The translations under genes and the position numbers were made by a program. Positions 10,905 to 22,850 of a stretch of DNA of 64,000 bases are shown here, piece after piece. This DNA is from Cunninghamia lanceolata (taxonomy: Eukaryota; Streptophyta; Pinopsida; Cupressales; Cupressaceae): assembly GCA_027924645.1 (NCBI GenBank), contig BSBN01001807.1, forward strand, positions 14,340,001 to 14,404,000. The letters are read 5' to 3'. A model generated the notes under the pieces. The model made no database searches and was not told the origin of the DNA. It worked only from the letters and a program-made list of their open reading frames with translations. How positions within the stretch are numbered: position 1 is the stretch's first letter; each line of letters begins with the position of its first letter.

Positions 10905-12283
10905 GATGCAATCTTAGTTCCAGAGCTTTCCAAGATTCTGCATTTTCCATCCTTGAATCAAAGATCATACCCTTTGTCAACTAGCTGTCCAACACTGAGA
11001 AGATTATACTTCAACCCTTCTACATACAAAACATCATTAGTGTTATTCTTACCATCAAGAGAGATGGATCCTCTGCCATGGATTCTACTAGATGAATTAT
11101 CTCCAAACTTCACAATTCCACCTTCATACCTTTCCATACTTACAAACTTGCTCTTATCACCTATCATATGATGAGAACGTCCACTATCAATCACCCATTC
11201 ATCCTTTTCTTCAACCTGAGCAGCCAAGGCACTTTCCACATTCACACAGCTAGCAGATTCAGTAGGCACCGGATCTTCTTCTTTGATAGCAATGAACACC
11301 CATTCATTTCTAGAGGTGCTTCCCTTATTAGATTAATCATCTATAACTCCTTCATTAGCAGCTTCTTGGACATAGTAGTATTTCTTTTGAAACCTAGGTC
11401 TGTTAGGGTTTGGCTTTGAAACCCTCTCTGAACATGTTGAAGAAAAATGACCAATCTTATTGCAAGAAAAACATTTGAAAGGCAACTTTCCTTCATACTT
11501 ACTAGATCCTCTTGGTAATATTTTGGCAAAAAGGGCTTCAAGTTCTTCAAGCTCTGATTCATCTTCTTCAAGTTCCTTCCTTGCCTTCTCATATCTGGTA
11601 AGTCTTCTTGAAGAGCTTTCACCTGGATCAAATATTTGCTTTCCAGAGACACTGGCCTTAAAACTAGATTTTGATTTAGGAAGAGAATCACCAAACTCAG
11701 TCATTTCAAATGTTGAAAGCTTTCCAACCAACTGATCCATTGTAACAGTTTTCATAGTTCTGATCTCCTCAATAGAAGCAACTTTATGCTTGTATGAAGT
11801 AGGTAAGGATCTGAGTACCTTGGCAACAATCTCTGATTCTTCTAGTATTCCACCAGCACTCCTGATACTGCTCACAAATTCATTCACCTTCTACATATAG
11901 GAAGTGATGTTTTCATCTTCACTCATCCCCAAACATTCATATCTACCCTTCAGGCTCTGTAACTTGGCACATTTGACATATTCATCACCTTCATATAGAG
12001 TTTCCAAATTTTTCTAGATTTCACGAGAAGTTTTCAAATCCAGGACATTTTTCATTTCTGTATTAGTCAGGGCACTCAACAATGCTTCTTTAGCTCAAAT
12101 GTTGTATTCAACTTCTTTGAGTTCATCTAGAGTTGAAGGACCTTTCTCTGGAGGCTTATACTCATCCTTAGTTATCAACCAATATGGATCACCCATGCAT
12201 TGCAAATGACACTCCATCTGATTCTTCCAAAGAGAGTAATTTGTTTTGTCAAATCTCAGACTATCCTTCTTGTATGTCGACAT
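10905..12283 (-). pseudogene. COP-2 gag and protease remnant
   Basis: The start is taken at the ATG giving MSTYKKDSLRFDKTNYSLWK (12283). The gag core (LRSLPTSYKHKVASIEE), a zinc knuckle CFSCNKIGHFSSTC near 11450-11480, and the protease site WVIDSGRSHHM near 11180 follow. The protease keeps Asp-Ser-Gly, but the usual Cys after it is Arg. Stops and frame changes occur near 12095, 11890 and 11335. The frame ends in the GAG-pre-integrase region, where the deletion junction is found. Confidence 0.85.
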
Positions 12284-12324
12284 CCTAGATCTCCTCAAGC
12301 GGTCAAGCTTCTTTTAGAGGAACC

Positions 12325-12337
12325 GACTCTAATACCA
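12325..12337 (-). other. COP-2 primer binding site, mutated
   Basis: On the minus strand it reads TGGTATTAGAGTC, two bases from the LTR; the intact COP-1 form is TGGTATCAGAGC. Confidence 0.88.
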
Positions 12338-12339
12338 AT

Positions 12340-13793
12340 TGTTGAAATTAGGGCAGACACCTGAGAGGGGAGGGTGACTCAGTTGTCACAAAACTTTTAT
12401 CTTTTTTTGCATTTAATCTTCTTTACCACTTATTATCAGATTAATGATATAACCATGAAATCATGAATCAACAACACATGAGCAGAAACATAATCAACAC
12501 ACATAACACCAGGATTTTTACGTGGAAACCTGGTTAAGGGAAAAACCACGGTGAGGGTTAACCCACAAGATTTATTCTTTGTTAAAAGAATAGAAAAATG
12601 GGAAGGCACTTGCCTTCAAGTGCACTGCCCAAAACTCACTACTCAAAGCAGGCTCACTGCCTACAAGAACATTCACAATGTTAACACTGAAAGACTGAAC
12701 TGAGAAATAATATTTTCTTTATGCAAGGTTCAGTTCCATTGAAGCGCACAACACCTCTGCTCTATTCCTACTCACTTCCTTGCTACATCCACATCTTCGC
12801 TTACATCCCCACATTTCCACGACTTCACAACCCTTATTTATACATGACATCAACTTAGGAATGAACATCAAAGTCAACCTTACAATCATCTATCTGGAAC
12901 ATTCTCCAAGATAGGCATTACAAGCAATTACAATCACAAGACTTAAAATGCTTAATGCAAACCATCACACTATCGGCCAAACATAGCTGGAACTTGAATC
13001 TCCCTCAAACAACATGCCACACTCTACAAAACTTTTCTTAGATCATCCGCAACACACACCAAGCATTTGATCGGCCAAGACTGGAAAGAACAACAACACT
13101 CAAGGAGAAATCTTGAACTACAAGCTCAATCCTCAATGCGGACCACTAGCACAATAGGCACACAATCTAGTGACCATCACACACACAATGAAATCAACAA
13201 GAATGACCGCATCACCTCAAATCACCAGAAACACTTGCATCTTCATCTAGAAACTTAAGAACACTAACTGTCATGACTGTCACACTAGAAAGATTGCTTG
13301 CAAACCTCCAAACCATGAACCACTTGCGTTGAGGACACACACCAACATCCCAAACATACCTCTAGATCCGTAGACCATAATATTTCAATGCGAAGCAATC
13401 TGGACCAAATTCTTGTCACTTTGTCACCTCTGAACAACTTCAAAACCCAGTTCTACTCAGATGGCCATAACTTCACCAATTCTCCATGCAGACCTCTCAA
13501 ATCTTAAATGGAGCAACTTCAAACAATCCTCTACAAAACCCTTTAGTCTGCAAACTCTAATCTTCTTCTCACCAGAAATGTGGAGCAATCTATTTCACTA
13601 AACTGCACTATCTTCAATGTTTCTGATAAAGAGATATGTAACTTACTTGTTTCTTCCGGAGAGGCTAATTTTCTCAATTTCCTCAACATACACATCTTCT
13701 AAACAAGTAATATAATAAGATACAGTTGACACCAATGACAACAAGAATATGTTGACATCAATGACAACACTAATTAGGCACATATTTGGAACA
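12340..13793 (-). repeat. COP-2 5' LTR
   Basis: A direct repeat of 7489-8940, starting TGTTGAAATTAG and ending TTTGGAACA on the + strand, then the TATCA target duplication and the resumed GYP-1 gag. Confidence 0.95.
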
Positions 13794-13798
13794 TATCA
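13794..13798. repeat. COP-2 target site duplication, right copy (TATCA)
   Basis: Directly follows the LTR end GGAACA and matches 7484-7488. Confidence 0.93.
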
Positions 13799-14932
13799 TA
13801 TACCAGAAAAATAAATGCTTGAGATGTTTGTACACAACCTAAACACTGATCTTGGCTACCAAATACAAATCCAATGTCCTACTTCATTTAGTAAGGCCAT
13901 TGAGTTGGGATTACTCATTGAAAAAGCTTTAATAGCCAAAGGTCAAGTCAAAATCTACAAGGAAACCCCTAGCTCCAATAATAACATAGACAAGCTGAGA
14001 TTTTGGACAAAGAATAAAAACATTGTCAATGACGGTGTCATGGATACAAAACAAGGATCCCAAAGCAACCAATCTTCAACTTGTCCAATTTGCAAAACAA
14101 CACACCGCAAAACAAGCCCCAAAATAATGCATCACGACCCACTAACTTTCCTCCCCGACAAAAGTTCACACCTTTGGGATAATCACTAGAATCAGCCTTA
14201 CAGAATCTCATATCGAACAATGTCATAACACTTCCAACGACACGTGATTACAAACCTAAATTCAAACCTCCTTGGTGGAAAGACTCTGACTTCTACGAGT
14301 ATCATCGAAGCAAAGGACATAAGACCAATGACTGCCAAAGCCTCAAAAACTTACTTCAAGACTTGGTAGATCAAAAGGTGGTCAAGGTTAAGGGACAAGG
14401 ATCCAATGAGGACCATTTGGCATATCAGAATCTACTCCCCAACTATGAAGAGGGAGGTTCTTCAAACCAAAATAATAACAGGGGTAACAACACAAACTAT
14501 ACAAATGTGTCTTATGACTATGTTGTTAACCACATTTCTGAAAGTGATGCACATATCAATGTCATCACTATAAATAAGAACCCTGATTGTAACGTAAAAA
14601 CCCACGATGGAAAAGTTACTCTTCAAGGGGCACCACCCAAAACTCCATCCACGTCTAACCAGTACAATGTCTTAGAGCAGCTCCATAAAACACCAGCACA
14701 CATTTCCATTTTGGATCTCTTACGTATATCTCCATCCCATAGGGCCATCCTTGACCAAGCTCTATCTGAAACCACAGTCCCAACTAATCTAGTAGAAGAA
14801 CAATTCCAAGCCATGGTGGGCCACATAACCACACCTCATTTCTTGACCTTCACTGAAAAGGATGGCATGTCAATCACCCAACCACACAATGCACTCTCCA
14901 CATCGAAGGATTCATCCACAAGCATAAAATAA
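13799..14932 (+). pseudogene. GYP-1 gag, C-terminal part
   Basis: It continues the gag reading after COP-2, with a stop close to the junction and the frame reopening at MLEMFVHNLNTDLGYQ. A Cys-His pair CPICKTTH lies near 14090. A second zinc-finger-like block (EYHRSKGHKTNDCQSLKN) lies near 14300, with a Tyr where a Cys is usual. Around 14450-14930 follows a linker with QYNVLEQLHKTPAHISILDLL and QFQAMVGHI, a block that is also present in GYP-2 at about 23290-23450. The last ORF ends at 14932, just before the protease. Confidence 0.82.
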
Positions 14933-14936
14933 AAAG

Positions 14937-16017
14937 GGTTATAATCGATGGAGGAGCGGGTTTGAATATTTGCACCTTAAAGCTAATCCTTGCATTGGGG
15001 TTTTCAGAGAAGCCTATTGATCCTAAAAAGAAAATCACCATCAAAGCTTATGATGAAGAAGAAAGAACTTCAAAGGGAACCGTTGTTTTGCCTATCAGAG
15101 TGGGACCTGTAGTAAAAGATGTAGTGTGTCAAGTGCTTGACATGGAACTTGCATATAATATTCTCCTTGGAAGACCTTGGATACACACAATGAAGGAAGT
15201 GCCATCAACTTATCGCCAATGTATCAAGTTCCCCCATGATGGCCAAGAGATCACCATTCAAGGTGATCCCAATCCATTTCAATATTACAACTCCACACAA
15301 TCTAAACTTGATGTTGTAATTCCCAATAACCGTGCCTCTGCTTCATCCTCATCACATGTTGACCTAACTTTACTCCCTTCCACATCCAAGGCACCTGAAA
15401 TCAACCTCAAGCTCAAAGACAAGGGTGTGGGTGAATATACAATCACACAATCCTTTTTCTTAGAACAACTACCTATATCCCCCAGGTCCTATGGAAAGCC
15501 ATCAATGGCCAAACCCAAGGCATTAGAAACTCCAAAAGGCCCGTTTGTAAAATGGGGAAGCCTTGAAGATGAGAACGATGAGAAAGACATCCTACAATGG
15601 TTATATAAGGATGAAGATAGCATATCCAAGAAAAAAGACCATCACTCCACATTACAAACTGAACAGTATGGTCAAGCATTCTCAATACTATAAAGAATGG
15701 GATATGAAGGTCACAGCCCCATAGGATTGAGGAAGGAAGGTATCACTGAACCTATCCAACCTCCTTCATTAACATCTCGAGACACTACAAGGATAGGTTA
15801 CACCAGCAAAGCAAAGACCAAAGGAACAGACAAGAATAAAGCCAAGCAACCACAAGCATCTTCTACTCACCTAGTAGAGCAAATTCACCAACTACAAGGA
15901 TGGAGTGAGACAGACTCCAATGAATATGAATGGGATAGTCTCTTTGAACTATCTTGTGATGAAAAAGATGTTGATGTAGTCCATGAGTATGACCCTACCC
16001 CTACAACTCATGAATGA
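14937..16017 (+). pseudogene. GYP-1 aspartic protease and linker
   Basis: The active-site block is VIIDGGAGLNICTLKL, where Asp-Gly-Gly replaces the common Asp-Ser-Gly, as is usual in my memory of Tat proteases. The flap and C-terminal signature AYNILLGRPWIHTMK follow near 15150. The region after it (15300-16017) is a linker with IEPI/MGYEG phrases (GYEGHSPIGL), also found in GYP-2 (GYEGQGGLGI). A stop at 15691-15693 is followed directly by an ATG in the same frame. The protease would cut the gag-pol polyprotein. Confidence 0.82.
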
Positions 16018-16251
16018 CAAAGTTCACGGTCTAGACCTCTAGAGTTTGATCCACATAATAATGATAATGAGATTCGTGAGGGAAGAATGATACCAAACTT
16101 GACAGATCAACTTGTGGAGAGTACCATCATAGGCATCATCAATGCTTACAATAACCACATTAACTCCTCCATCTTGACCATCACTACTCTCGAACCAGAC
16201 CAATCTAATGACCCGTTACCACTATTGTATCCATAACTCATAGATTGGGAT

Positions 16252-16578
16252 TTGCAAGACTCTACCCTCGAGCTAGATACCTTTCAGAATGATGAGGCCA
16301 TCATCGATTTTCTAGAACTTAGAGACCATATACCCATAAGGGATCACAGGGATGGCTATGCCATAGAACTCAATGACAGGGCTTATTTTGGGGAGAATAC
16401 CAAAATTTTCAGTCTCAAAAATGTAAAAATGAAAGATGGATCTAACAGTGAAAACTGCTCTGCGGTAGTGTTAGATCGTGAAAATAATAAAAATATGAAA
16501 GACATATCCAATGGTGAAAACCTCTCTGAGGCGCTGAAGGATGAAAGGCTTGACCCTCTTCCCAATCTAACACATTAG
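16252..16578 (+). pseudogene. GYP-1 linker before reverse transcriptase, with two GAAAAC hairpins
   Basis: A reading frame with FQNDEAIIDFLELRDHIPIRDH, matched in GYP-2 by VIQNDEAIAELMGVREHIPL. It then carries two peptide repeats of the form NVKMKDGSNSEN and KNMKDISNGEN. The DNA for the two SEN/GEN motifs contains the UGAAAA-plus-hairpin motif described separately. I know of no function for this linker. Confidence 0.7.
16448..16531 (+). repeat. Two UGAAAA mini-hairpin motifs within the GYP-1 linker
   Basis: First copy: GTGAAAA then CTGC-tct-GCGG (16455-16465). Second copy: GTGAAAA then CCTC-tct-GAGG (16521-16531). Each can pair four bases around a three-base loop. Confidence 0.75.
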
Positions 16579-16593
16579 GAGAGATCCTCAATC

Positions 16594-18135
16594 TTGATGG
16601 AACCAGTAGAACACATCAATGTTGGCACAGGTGAAAATCTAAGGATGATTCATATGGCACGATCTTTAACTACACAAGAGAAGCCAGAGTTCTCAGAATT
16701 CTTCAAAAGGAAACAAATCAACTTTGCTTGGTCATACACGGATATGTCAGGTCTTGATTTGAACCTCATAATGCATCATTTATCACTAGCTCTGGGAGCT
16801 AAGCCCGTTAAACAAAAACTCAAGAAGATGCACCCGTATATCGCACTCATGGTAAAAGAAGAACTCAAGAAGCTACTAGATGTCGAGTTTATCAGACTAA
16901 TTGACTATCCAGATTGGATTTCAAATATAGTGTCTGTCACCAAACCAGATGGAAGAGTTTGACTATGTAATGACTTCAGGGATCTGAACAAGGCTTGTCC
17001 CAAAGATGACTTCCCCCTGCCTAACATCGACATCATTGTAGACCTCATAGCAGGACACACCATGTTGTCTTTAATGGATAGATTCTCTAGATATAACCAA
17101 ATCAAGATAGTGCCAGAGGATCAGCATAAAACTACATTCACATGTCCATGGGGTACCTATTGTTGGTGTGTCATGCCATTTAGGCTAAAGAATGCTAGGG
17201 CAACATATCAGTGGGCAATGAAAAAAATCTTTCATGACATGATGCATACCATCATGGAAGATTATGTCAATGACATTCTAGCCAAATCAAAAACTAGAGA
17301 AGGGCATCTACAAGTCCTAGACAAGATCTTCACAAGATTGGAGTAGTTTAATGTGAGCCTCAACCCAAAGAAGTCTGTATTTGGAGTCACATCTGGAAAA
17401 CTTCTCGGATACATTGTGTCTGCCAATGGAATCGAAGTAGACCCAGCTAAGGTAAAAGCCATCATGGAAATGCTACCTCCCAAAAATCTCAGTTAGTTTT
17501 GGTCTCTACAAGGAAAGCTACAATCTATTAGAAGGTTCATCTCCTAGTTGGTAGATAAATGTCATCCATTCATGCATCTCCTCCATAAGAATATTCCCTT
17601 CAAGTGGGATGACTCGTGTGAACAATCTTTTCAACATTTAAAGGAATATTTGATGAATCTACTTGTCTTAATGCCGCCGATTCCAAGCAAGCCATTGCTA
17701 CTATACATTTCAACCACACCAACAGCTCTGGGAGCTCTGCTAGCACAACAGAACCATGAAGGAAAATAACAAGCAATTTACTACATTAGCCACACACTAG
17801 TCAGCTACGAGCTTCAATATACACCGATTGAGATAACATGTCTCACAATGGTCTTTACTTCACAAAAATGGAGACATTACATGCTATAACATTCCATCAA
17901 GCTAGTAGAAAAGATCAACCCATTAAAATACTTGCTCAACAAAGCTACCCTAATAGGTAGATTATCAAAATGGGTCATGATACTCAATGCGTTTGACATC
18001 AAGTATGTAGACAAACGAGTAATAAAGGGGAAAGTGATTGTAAATCAACTGGCAGATGCACCTTTAACAAATGACAACCCATTGAGCTTTGAATTTCCAG
18101 ATGAATCTATCTTTCACATTACAAAAATAACCTAG
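16594..18135 (+). pseudogene. GYP-1 reverse transcriptase and native RNase H remnant
   Basis: The reverse transcriptase shows FRDLNKACPKDDFPLPNID, LSLMDRFSRYNQIK and, at the catalytic site, YVND instead of YVDD (near 17265), which should be inactive. The connection and native RNase H follow: LYISTTPTALGALLAQ near 17700 has Ser-Thr where the catalytic Asp of TDAS normally is, so this RNase H is degenerate. At least eight in-frame stops occur (for example 16962, 17345, 17495, 17548, 17768), most explicable as C-to-T or G-to-A changes. Confidence 0.9.
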
Positions 18136-18732
18136 AAACTCTACTTCGATGGCTCATATACTCATCATGGGTCCAGGGCATGTATCTTGTTAATCACACC
18201 TAATGGAGACACCATTCCCAAGTCATACAAACTACTCTTCCCATGTACTAACAATGTGGTGGAGTACGAAGCCCTAGTCATTGGTATCAAGCTGGCAGTA
18301 GAATGGAAAATCACAAAACTTCATGTGTATGCCGACTTGCAACTTGTCATCAATCAAGTGAACAACGACTATCAAACAAAGGATGAGAAGTTAATACCAT
18401 ACAAGCGTATGGTAGATGACTTCAAAGAATACTTTGTTAAGATTTATTTTGAGTAGATACCAAGGTTGGAGAAGAAAGCAGTAGATACCATGGAAATGAT
18501 TGCATCTCTCCTCGATATCCCTAAAAACCAATCATGTTATGAGTTCTTGGTAGAGCCAGTATCCCATCCTGCATACAACACCCTCAAATCCCACATCATT
18601 TGCCATATCGTAGGATCTGATTCTCCCCTATACAGAAAAGTATTTGCCTATTTAAAAGAGAATACCCTACCTCCTGATCTATCAAGTAACAAAAAAGAAC
18701 CTTCATTCATCAAACCTCCCATTTTACCATAA
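18136..18732 (+). pseudogene. GYP-1 second (archaeal-type) RNase H
   Basis: The second RNase H typical of Tat elements: LYFDGSYTHHGSRACI (first Asp), EYEALVIGIKLAVEW (Glu), VYADLQLVINQVN (Asp) and KAVDTMEMIASL (last Asp). All four acidic positions are still present, although stops at 18133-18135 and 18454-18456 interrupt the frame. It lies directly after the degenerate native RNase H and before integrase. In Tat elements this domain is thought to supply the active RNase H. Confidence 0.88.
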
Positions 18733-18740
18733 TCACCAAT

Positions 18741-19879
18741 ACCCTATATCTACGAGGACTCAATGGTACTCTCCTGAGGTGTCTCAATAGCGAGGAATAT
18801 CAAACGGCCCTAAGTGAAGTTCATGATGGTATATGCGGGACCCACTCTAGTGGTCCTACCCTGGCTAAGAAACTCATACATATGGGATACTACTGGCCAA
18901 CTATGGAAAAAGACTCCTATCATTTTGTTAAAAGGTGCAATAAATGCCAAATTCACAGGAACCTGATACATGCACCAGTACAAGAGCTGTAGCCTTTAAC
19001 AACTCCTTGGCCTTTCTGTTAATGGGGACTCAACTTAGTGGGAAAGATACACCCTGCATCATCCAGTGGCCATAAATTCACAATCACCACCGCTGAGTAC
19101 TTTACAAAGTGGATTGAAGCCATATCCCTCACCAATGTCACAGGAAAACAAATCGCCTCTTTCATCCTGAATTACATCATTATCCACTATGGTATCCCTA
19201 TATCCATTATCATTGATAATGGAAGACCATTCAAAAACCAAGATGTCAAAGAGCTATGTGATAAATTCCACATCCAACATCGATTTTCCACCCCATATTA
19301 CCCCCAAGGAAATGGACAGGCAGAGGCATCAAATAAAACCATCTTAAAAATCTTGAAAAAGACTGTCAATGATGTTGGACGTGATTGGCACATCCAATTG
19401 AATCATGCGTTGTGGGCCTACCACACAAGTATCTGCACACCCACAGGTACAATGCCATATTCCCTCGTCTATGGCTCTAAATCCATCTTTCCTATTGAAG
19501 TCGAGATCATGTCCTTGAGAGTATCATTAAAAGGCCTCATAACTGATGAAGAATACAAAGCTTCCAGACTTCAAGAGTTAGAGTTGCTTGAAGAAAGAAG
19601 ACAATAGGCCTTTAACCATCTCAACGCTTATCAATAAAGGATGTCCAGGAGTTACAATCACAGAGTTAAACCTCAGGTATTTCAAGTTGGTGACCTAGTC
19701 CTAAAAGAGAATCCCCAGAATCAGCAAGAGAGAAGAAAGGTAAGTTTGAACCCAATTGGCTAGGTCCTTTTGTCATCATTGCTGCCTATGGATCAGGTGC
19801 TTATCAATTGGCTACATTAGAAGGTGAGTTGTTTGATGGTCCCATCAACAGCATGCATCTTCGCAAGTTCTACACCTAA
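18741..19879 (+). pseudogene. GYP-1 integrase remnant
   Basis: The zinc-binding segment is H(x)..H with CNKCQ near 18940, after GYYWPTMEKD. The core shows WGLNLVGK, where the first catalytic Asp is changed to Asn by a G-to-A change, then IIDNGRPF (second Asp) and GQAEASNKT (Glu). The C-terminal part runs through VYGSKSIFP and, after a stop at 19605, resumes through GPFVIIAAYGSGAYQ to LHLRKFY near 19870. The order and motifs match GYP-2 and GYP-3. Confidence 0.88.
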
Positions 19880-21856
19880 ACCCCAATGCAAGGGACCAAA
19901 ATAGTAAAAAAATCACAAAAATAGAAAAATCGCAAAAAAATCAAAAAAATTGTAAAAACAACAGAAAAATTATCCTCTAGTGAAAACCTAGTAAATAGGC
20001 ACCTTGGATAGATACCATGATGAAAACCTAGCAAATAGCCGTCTTGTGTATTTTAGCTTTCATGCAAATAAAAGAAAATGGTGAAAACTTGGTAAACAGG
20101 CACTACTTGTGATAAACTGCCTCCTCCATCTTTTCAAACCTTGTTCCTCATCCATCCCTCTCAACCGCATCCACCCAATCACATCAAGATAACTACCATG
20201 GCTTGTTGTTTGCTCATCCTTAACGCCTTCTCCCACTAGGATACCAATCCAGACTTACGTCCATCTTGTCATCCATCCTCAACCAATCCATCAAACCGTT
20301 GCCGAACTACGTTGCCTCTGCGTCGTCACATAGGCAAGGCCATTTATCAATGAGCCCCCAAGGCACTAGGTCAGTCCCTTAGGGCCCATTTCTTCATTTC
20401 GATTGTCAGTTCATCCACAATAAATCAATCCTTTGCTTGACTGGGGGTAACTCCTCGACCTAGTTGGAGAATTGGATTCTGGAATGTCACACCCCTCAGA
20501 GGATAATACTAAAGATCGTGATACCATCACCAGACAACAGACATCATTACAAACACACTTTTTCAACAAAAATGCTTTACGCAAGGACTAGACCTATAAA
20601 CAAGACACAATGGACCTCAACCACCATGATGATTGTATCTTTTTTTGTTGCAACAAAATATAACTATGGCAAGAAAATTTGTGCTTATTAATTAGGTTTA
20701 AGTTACAGAGTCTTGATTTTTGTTATTATGTCTTTTAGGCAACTCAAGGATGTCAAAAACTAGAGGACCTATGATGGGGGCATAATTATCTTATTTGTTT
20801 GTTGTTTATGGAATGATCTTTAGTAATGAGACGACTTTGTCTAACGATATGATCGGAAAAAGAACATTGAGGATGTTCTAAGTCTGAACATGAAACAGGG
20901 AAATCCTTGTCTGTTGAAACGCAAGGCATACTCAAGTCAACTAGATTCAATTTTGACTAGATGCTTGTATTAACTTGCTATATCAAAATCAATGTAAGTA
21001 TTACTCAGGTCATCATGGTTCAATTATACCTAGATGCTTGTACTTTCTTACAACATAATAAAAGCTCAATAATGAAACAAAGTACTTCAAATACTTGCAT
21101 ATATGAAGATGACAACCTCCACATCCATACATACAAAATTTGCATTTCACCTCATTTATAAGCATTCCATAAGTATCATTTATCCAAGTGTCTTAAGATC
21201 CAAAGTCTTTTTCTTTCATTTGTCCAAGTTTATTCTTCTAATTGATTCTTCCATCAATTCATTCAAACCCTTATCCAATCAATCCAAGGAATGATCCAAA
21301 TGCAAGTCCATCTTTAATCCATACCAATCGAGTAAATTCAATCTTGTCAAATTATCCAATCGCAATCAATGGTCTTGATCCTAATCTTGTTGTAAACCAA
21401 GTCAATAAATCATAATTATTAGTGGGATATATCATTCCCGCGTCTTTGTGTTGATCTAGGGATATATCATTCCCTGCAATGAAAAACACTATCGTCGATC
21501 ATTATCGATTAATCATTGGTTTACAGCTGGACAGGGGCAATACCTTGTTTGTTCTTGTATCATTTGTGCATTGCTTTCTTGCTTGTGTGTGTTATCATTT
21601 TATCTTGCATAGTGTGTCATTCAACTCTTTCATTCCATCGCTTATCTTCCGTGTCACCCAATTTCTTCACCCTAACTTGTCATTTCAGCCTGTCTCATCG
21701 TGAGATTGTCCATCATCCTGTCGTCACATTCTTCCTGTCTAATCTCTTGAGGGGGCATCCTATCTTCAATAACCTGTACCAAGGGCAAACTAGGGCATGT
21801 ATCAATGACAAAAAATTTGTAATTCTTTGAAACAACGTGATAAAACATATTGCATC
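19880..21856 (+). other. GYP-1 3' non-coding region
   Basis: About 2 kb without a supported ORF. It opens with an A-rich stretch (19903-19970) with repeated AAAAATCGCAAAAA phrases, then three UGAAAA hairpin motifs (19981-20100), then pyrimidine-rich sequence and AT-rich sequence up to the polypurine tract. The short ORFs here show no family motif. Confidence 0.75.
19981..20100 (+). repeat. Three UGAAAA mini-hairpin motifs in the GYP-1 3' region
   Basis: TGAAAA followed by CCTA-gtaaa-TAGG (19987-19999), by CCTA-gcaaa-TAGC (20027-20039, outer pair lost), and by CTTG-gtaaa-CAGG (20088-20100). The loops are GTAAA or GCAAA and the stems differ in sequence but keep pairing. Confidence 0.78.
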
Positions 21857-21870
21857 AAAGAGGGGCAAAA
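21857..21870 (+). other. GYP-1 polypurine tract
   Basis: AAAGAGGGGCAAAA directly precedes the 3' LTR start TGTATACACC; it is the expected plus-strand primer. Confidence 0.88.
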
Positions 21871-22845
21871 TGTATACACCTAAAATTGGCTCATGTCGAA
21901 TTAAGTAAATATTTTAATATTTATCTTAATTCTTATTCTTCTATCAATTAAATAAATATTCTAAATTTATTTAATTGGTTCCTTATCCCATAATTAAATA
22001 AAAATCAATTTATTTAATTGAATTACCTAATTCTTCTAATGTCTCATCTAATTAAATAATTCTAAATTATTTAATTAATTCTACATTCTTCTATTCCTAA
22101 GTCCTAATTCCATAAAATCCACATCACCTTTCCACCTCACCAAGTTGCACATGTAATTAAATATTTTAATATTTAATTAGCTAATATTCCCTCACCCACA
22201 TGTCCTATTTCTCCTCCAGTCAGATTAGTTAACTCACCAATCAAATATGTTAACTCTTCAATCTATTATGTTATCTCCCATAACTCATGAAGAAGGCTTG
22301 GACACTTGTCCTCTCCTGCTTCACGCACATTCCCTCAAGTCTTCTCAACCATACACCTCACAGGTAATTCCTCCAGTCATGGATCTATTGACACTTAGAT
22401 TTTGTCTTCCCTCATCCTATAAAAGGAACCCCCATTCCCTCATTCTAATCCATCTAAGCTTAAGCAATCTTACTCTGCAAGAATCATTACAATATGCCTT
22501 TGGCAAAGTTATCATCCACTTGCATTCACACAACTTCATTATCACAATCCTCATCCAATCATGTCTCCATCAATCCATATCCATTAGTATTGCATTTGTA
22601 GTGTCATCTCCATTGCACATTCCATATCATAGCTGTTCTATTTGTGTCATCTTCAACAGCAAGGAAGTGCACACTTTTGAGAGCTCCATTACCATCAAGA
22701 TCAAGAGAAGATAGGCAAACAATGGAATCATAGAGGTAAAACAGTCTTTGAAGGTATATCTTTGTTTACTTGTATTTACATCGATTTCCATTGAGTTATT
22801 GGATGATTAGTTGTTTAGTACTATTGTTCACATTTTCTGATAACA
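21871..22845 (+). repeat. GYP-1 3' LTR, complete (975 bp)
   Basis: It begins TGTATACACCTAAAATTGG and ends CTGATAACA. The first 250 bases hold AT-rich direct repeats based on AATTAAATAATT. Its last 389 bases match the truncated 5' LTR. A CCTATAAAAGGAACCCC TATA-box candidate lies at about 22416-22432. Confidence 0.93.
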
Positions 22846-22850
22846 ATGAC

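Larger units (their letters stand above)
7489..13793 (-). mobile_element. COP-2: Ty1/copia retrotransposon with integrase deletion
   Basis: A complete insertion by structure: two LTRs of about 1.45 kb, TATCA duplications, primer site, gag, protease, reverse transcriptase and RNase H, all on the minus strand within the GYP-1 gag. The integrase is missing: the protease/GAG-pre-integrase part is joined directly to the start of reverse transcriptase near 10900, whereas COP-1 and COP-3 keep integrase there. The LTRs differ at about 8% of positions over the first 770 bases that I compared by eye. Confidence 0.95.
3905..22845 (+). mobile_element. GYP-1: Ty3/gypsy Tat-type retrotransposon, interrupted by COP-2
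   Basis: A + strand element with a truncated 5' LTR, a primer site, a 2.3-kb leader, gag, protease, reverse transcriptase, RNase H, a second RNase H, integrase, a 2-kb 3' non-coding region, a polypurine tract and a complete 975-bp 3' LTR. The second RNase H between the native RNase H and integrase is the hallmark of the Tat lineage. The gag is split by COP-2. The 3' LTR is followed by ATGAC and then by gag sequence of GYP-2, so GYP-1 was inserted into GYP-2; the predicted matching ATGAC lies outside the window. Many premature stops make this copy inactive. Confidence 0.93.

Noticed and set aside
22247..22714. A 155-codon ORF across the GYP-1 3' LTR
   Set aside because: It is LTR sequence; the matching part of the 5' LTR (3968-4162) encodes only a shorter version, and no protein family is recognisable.
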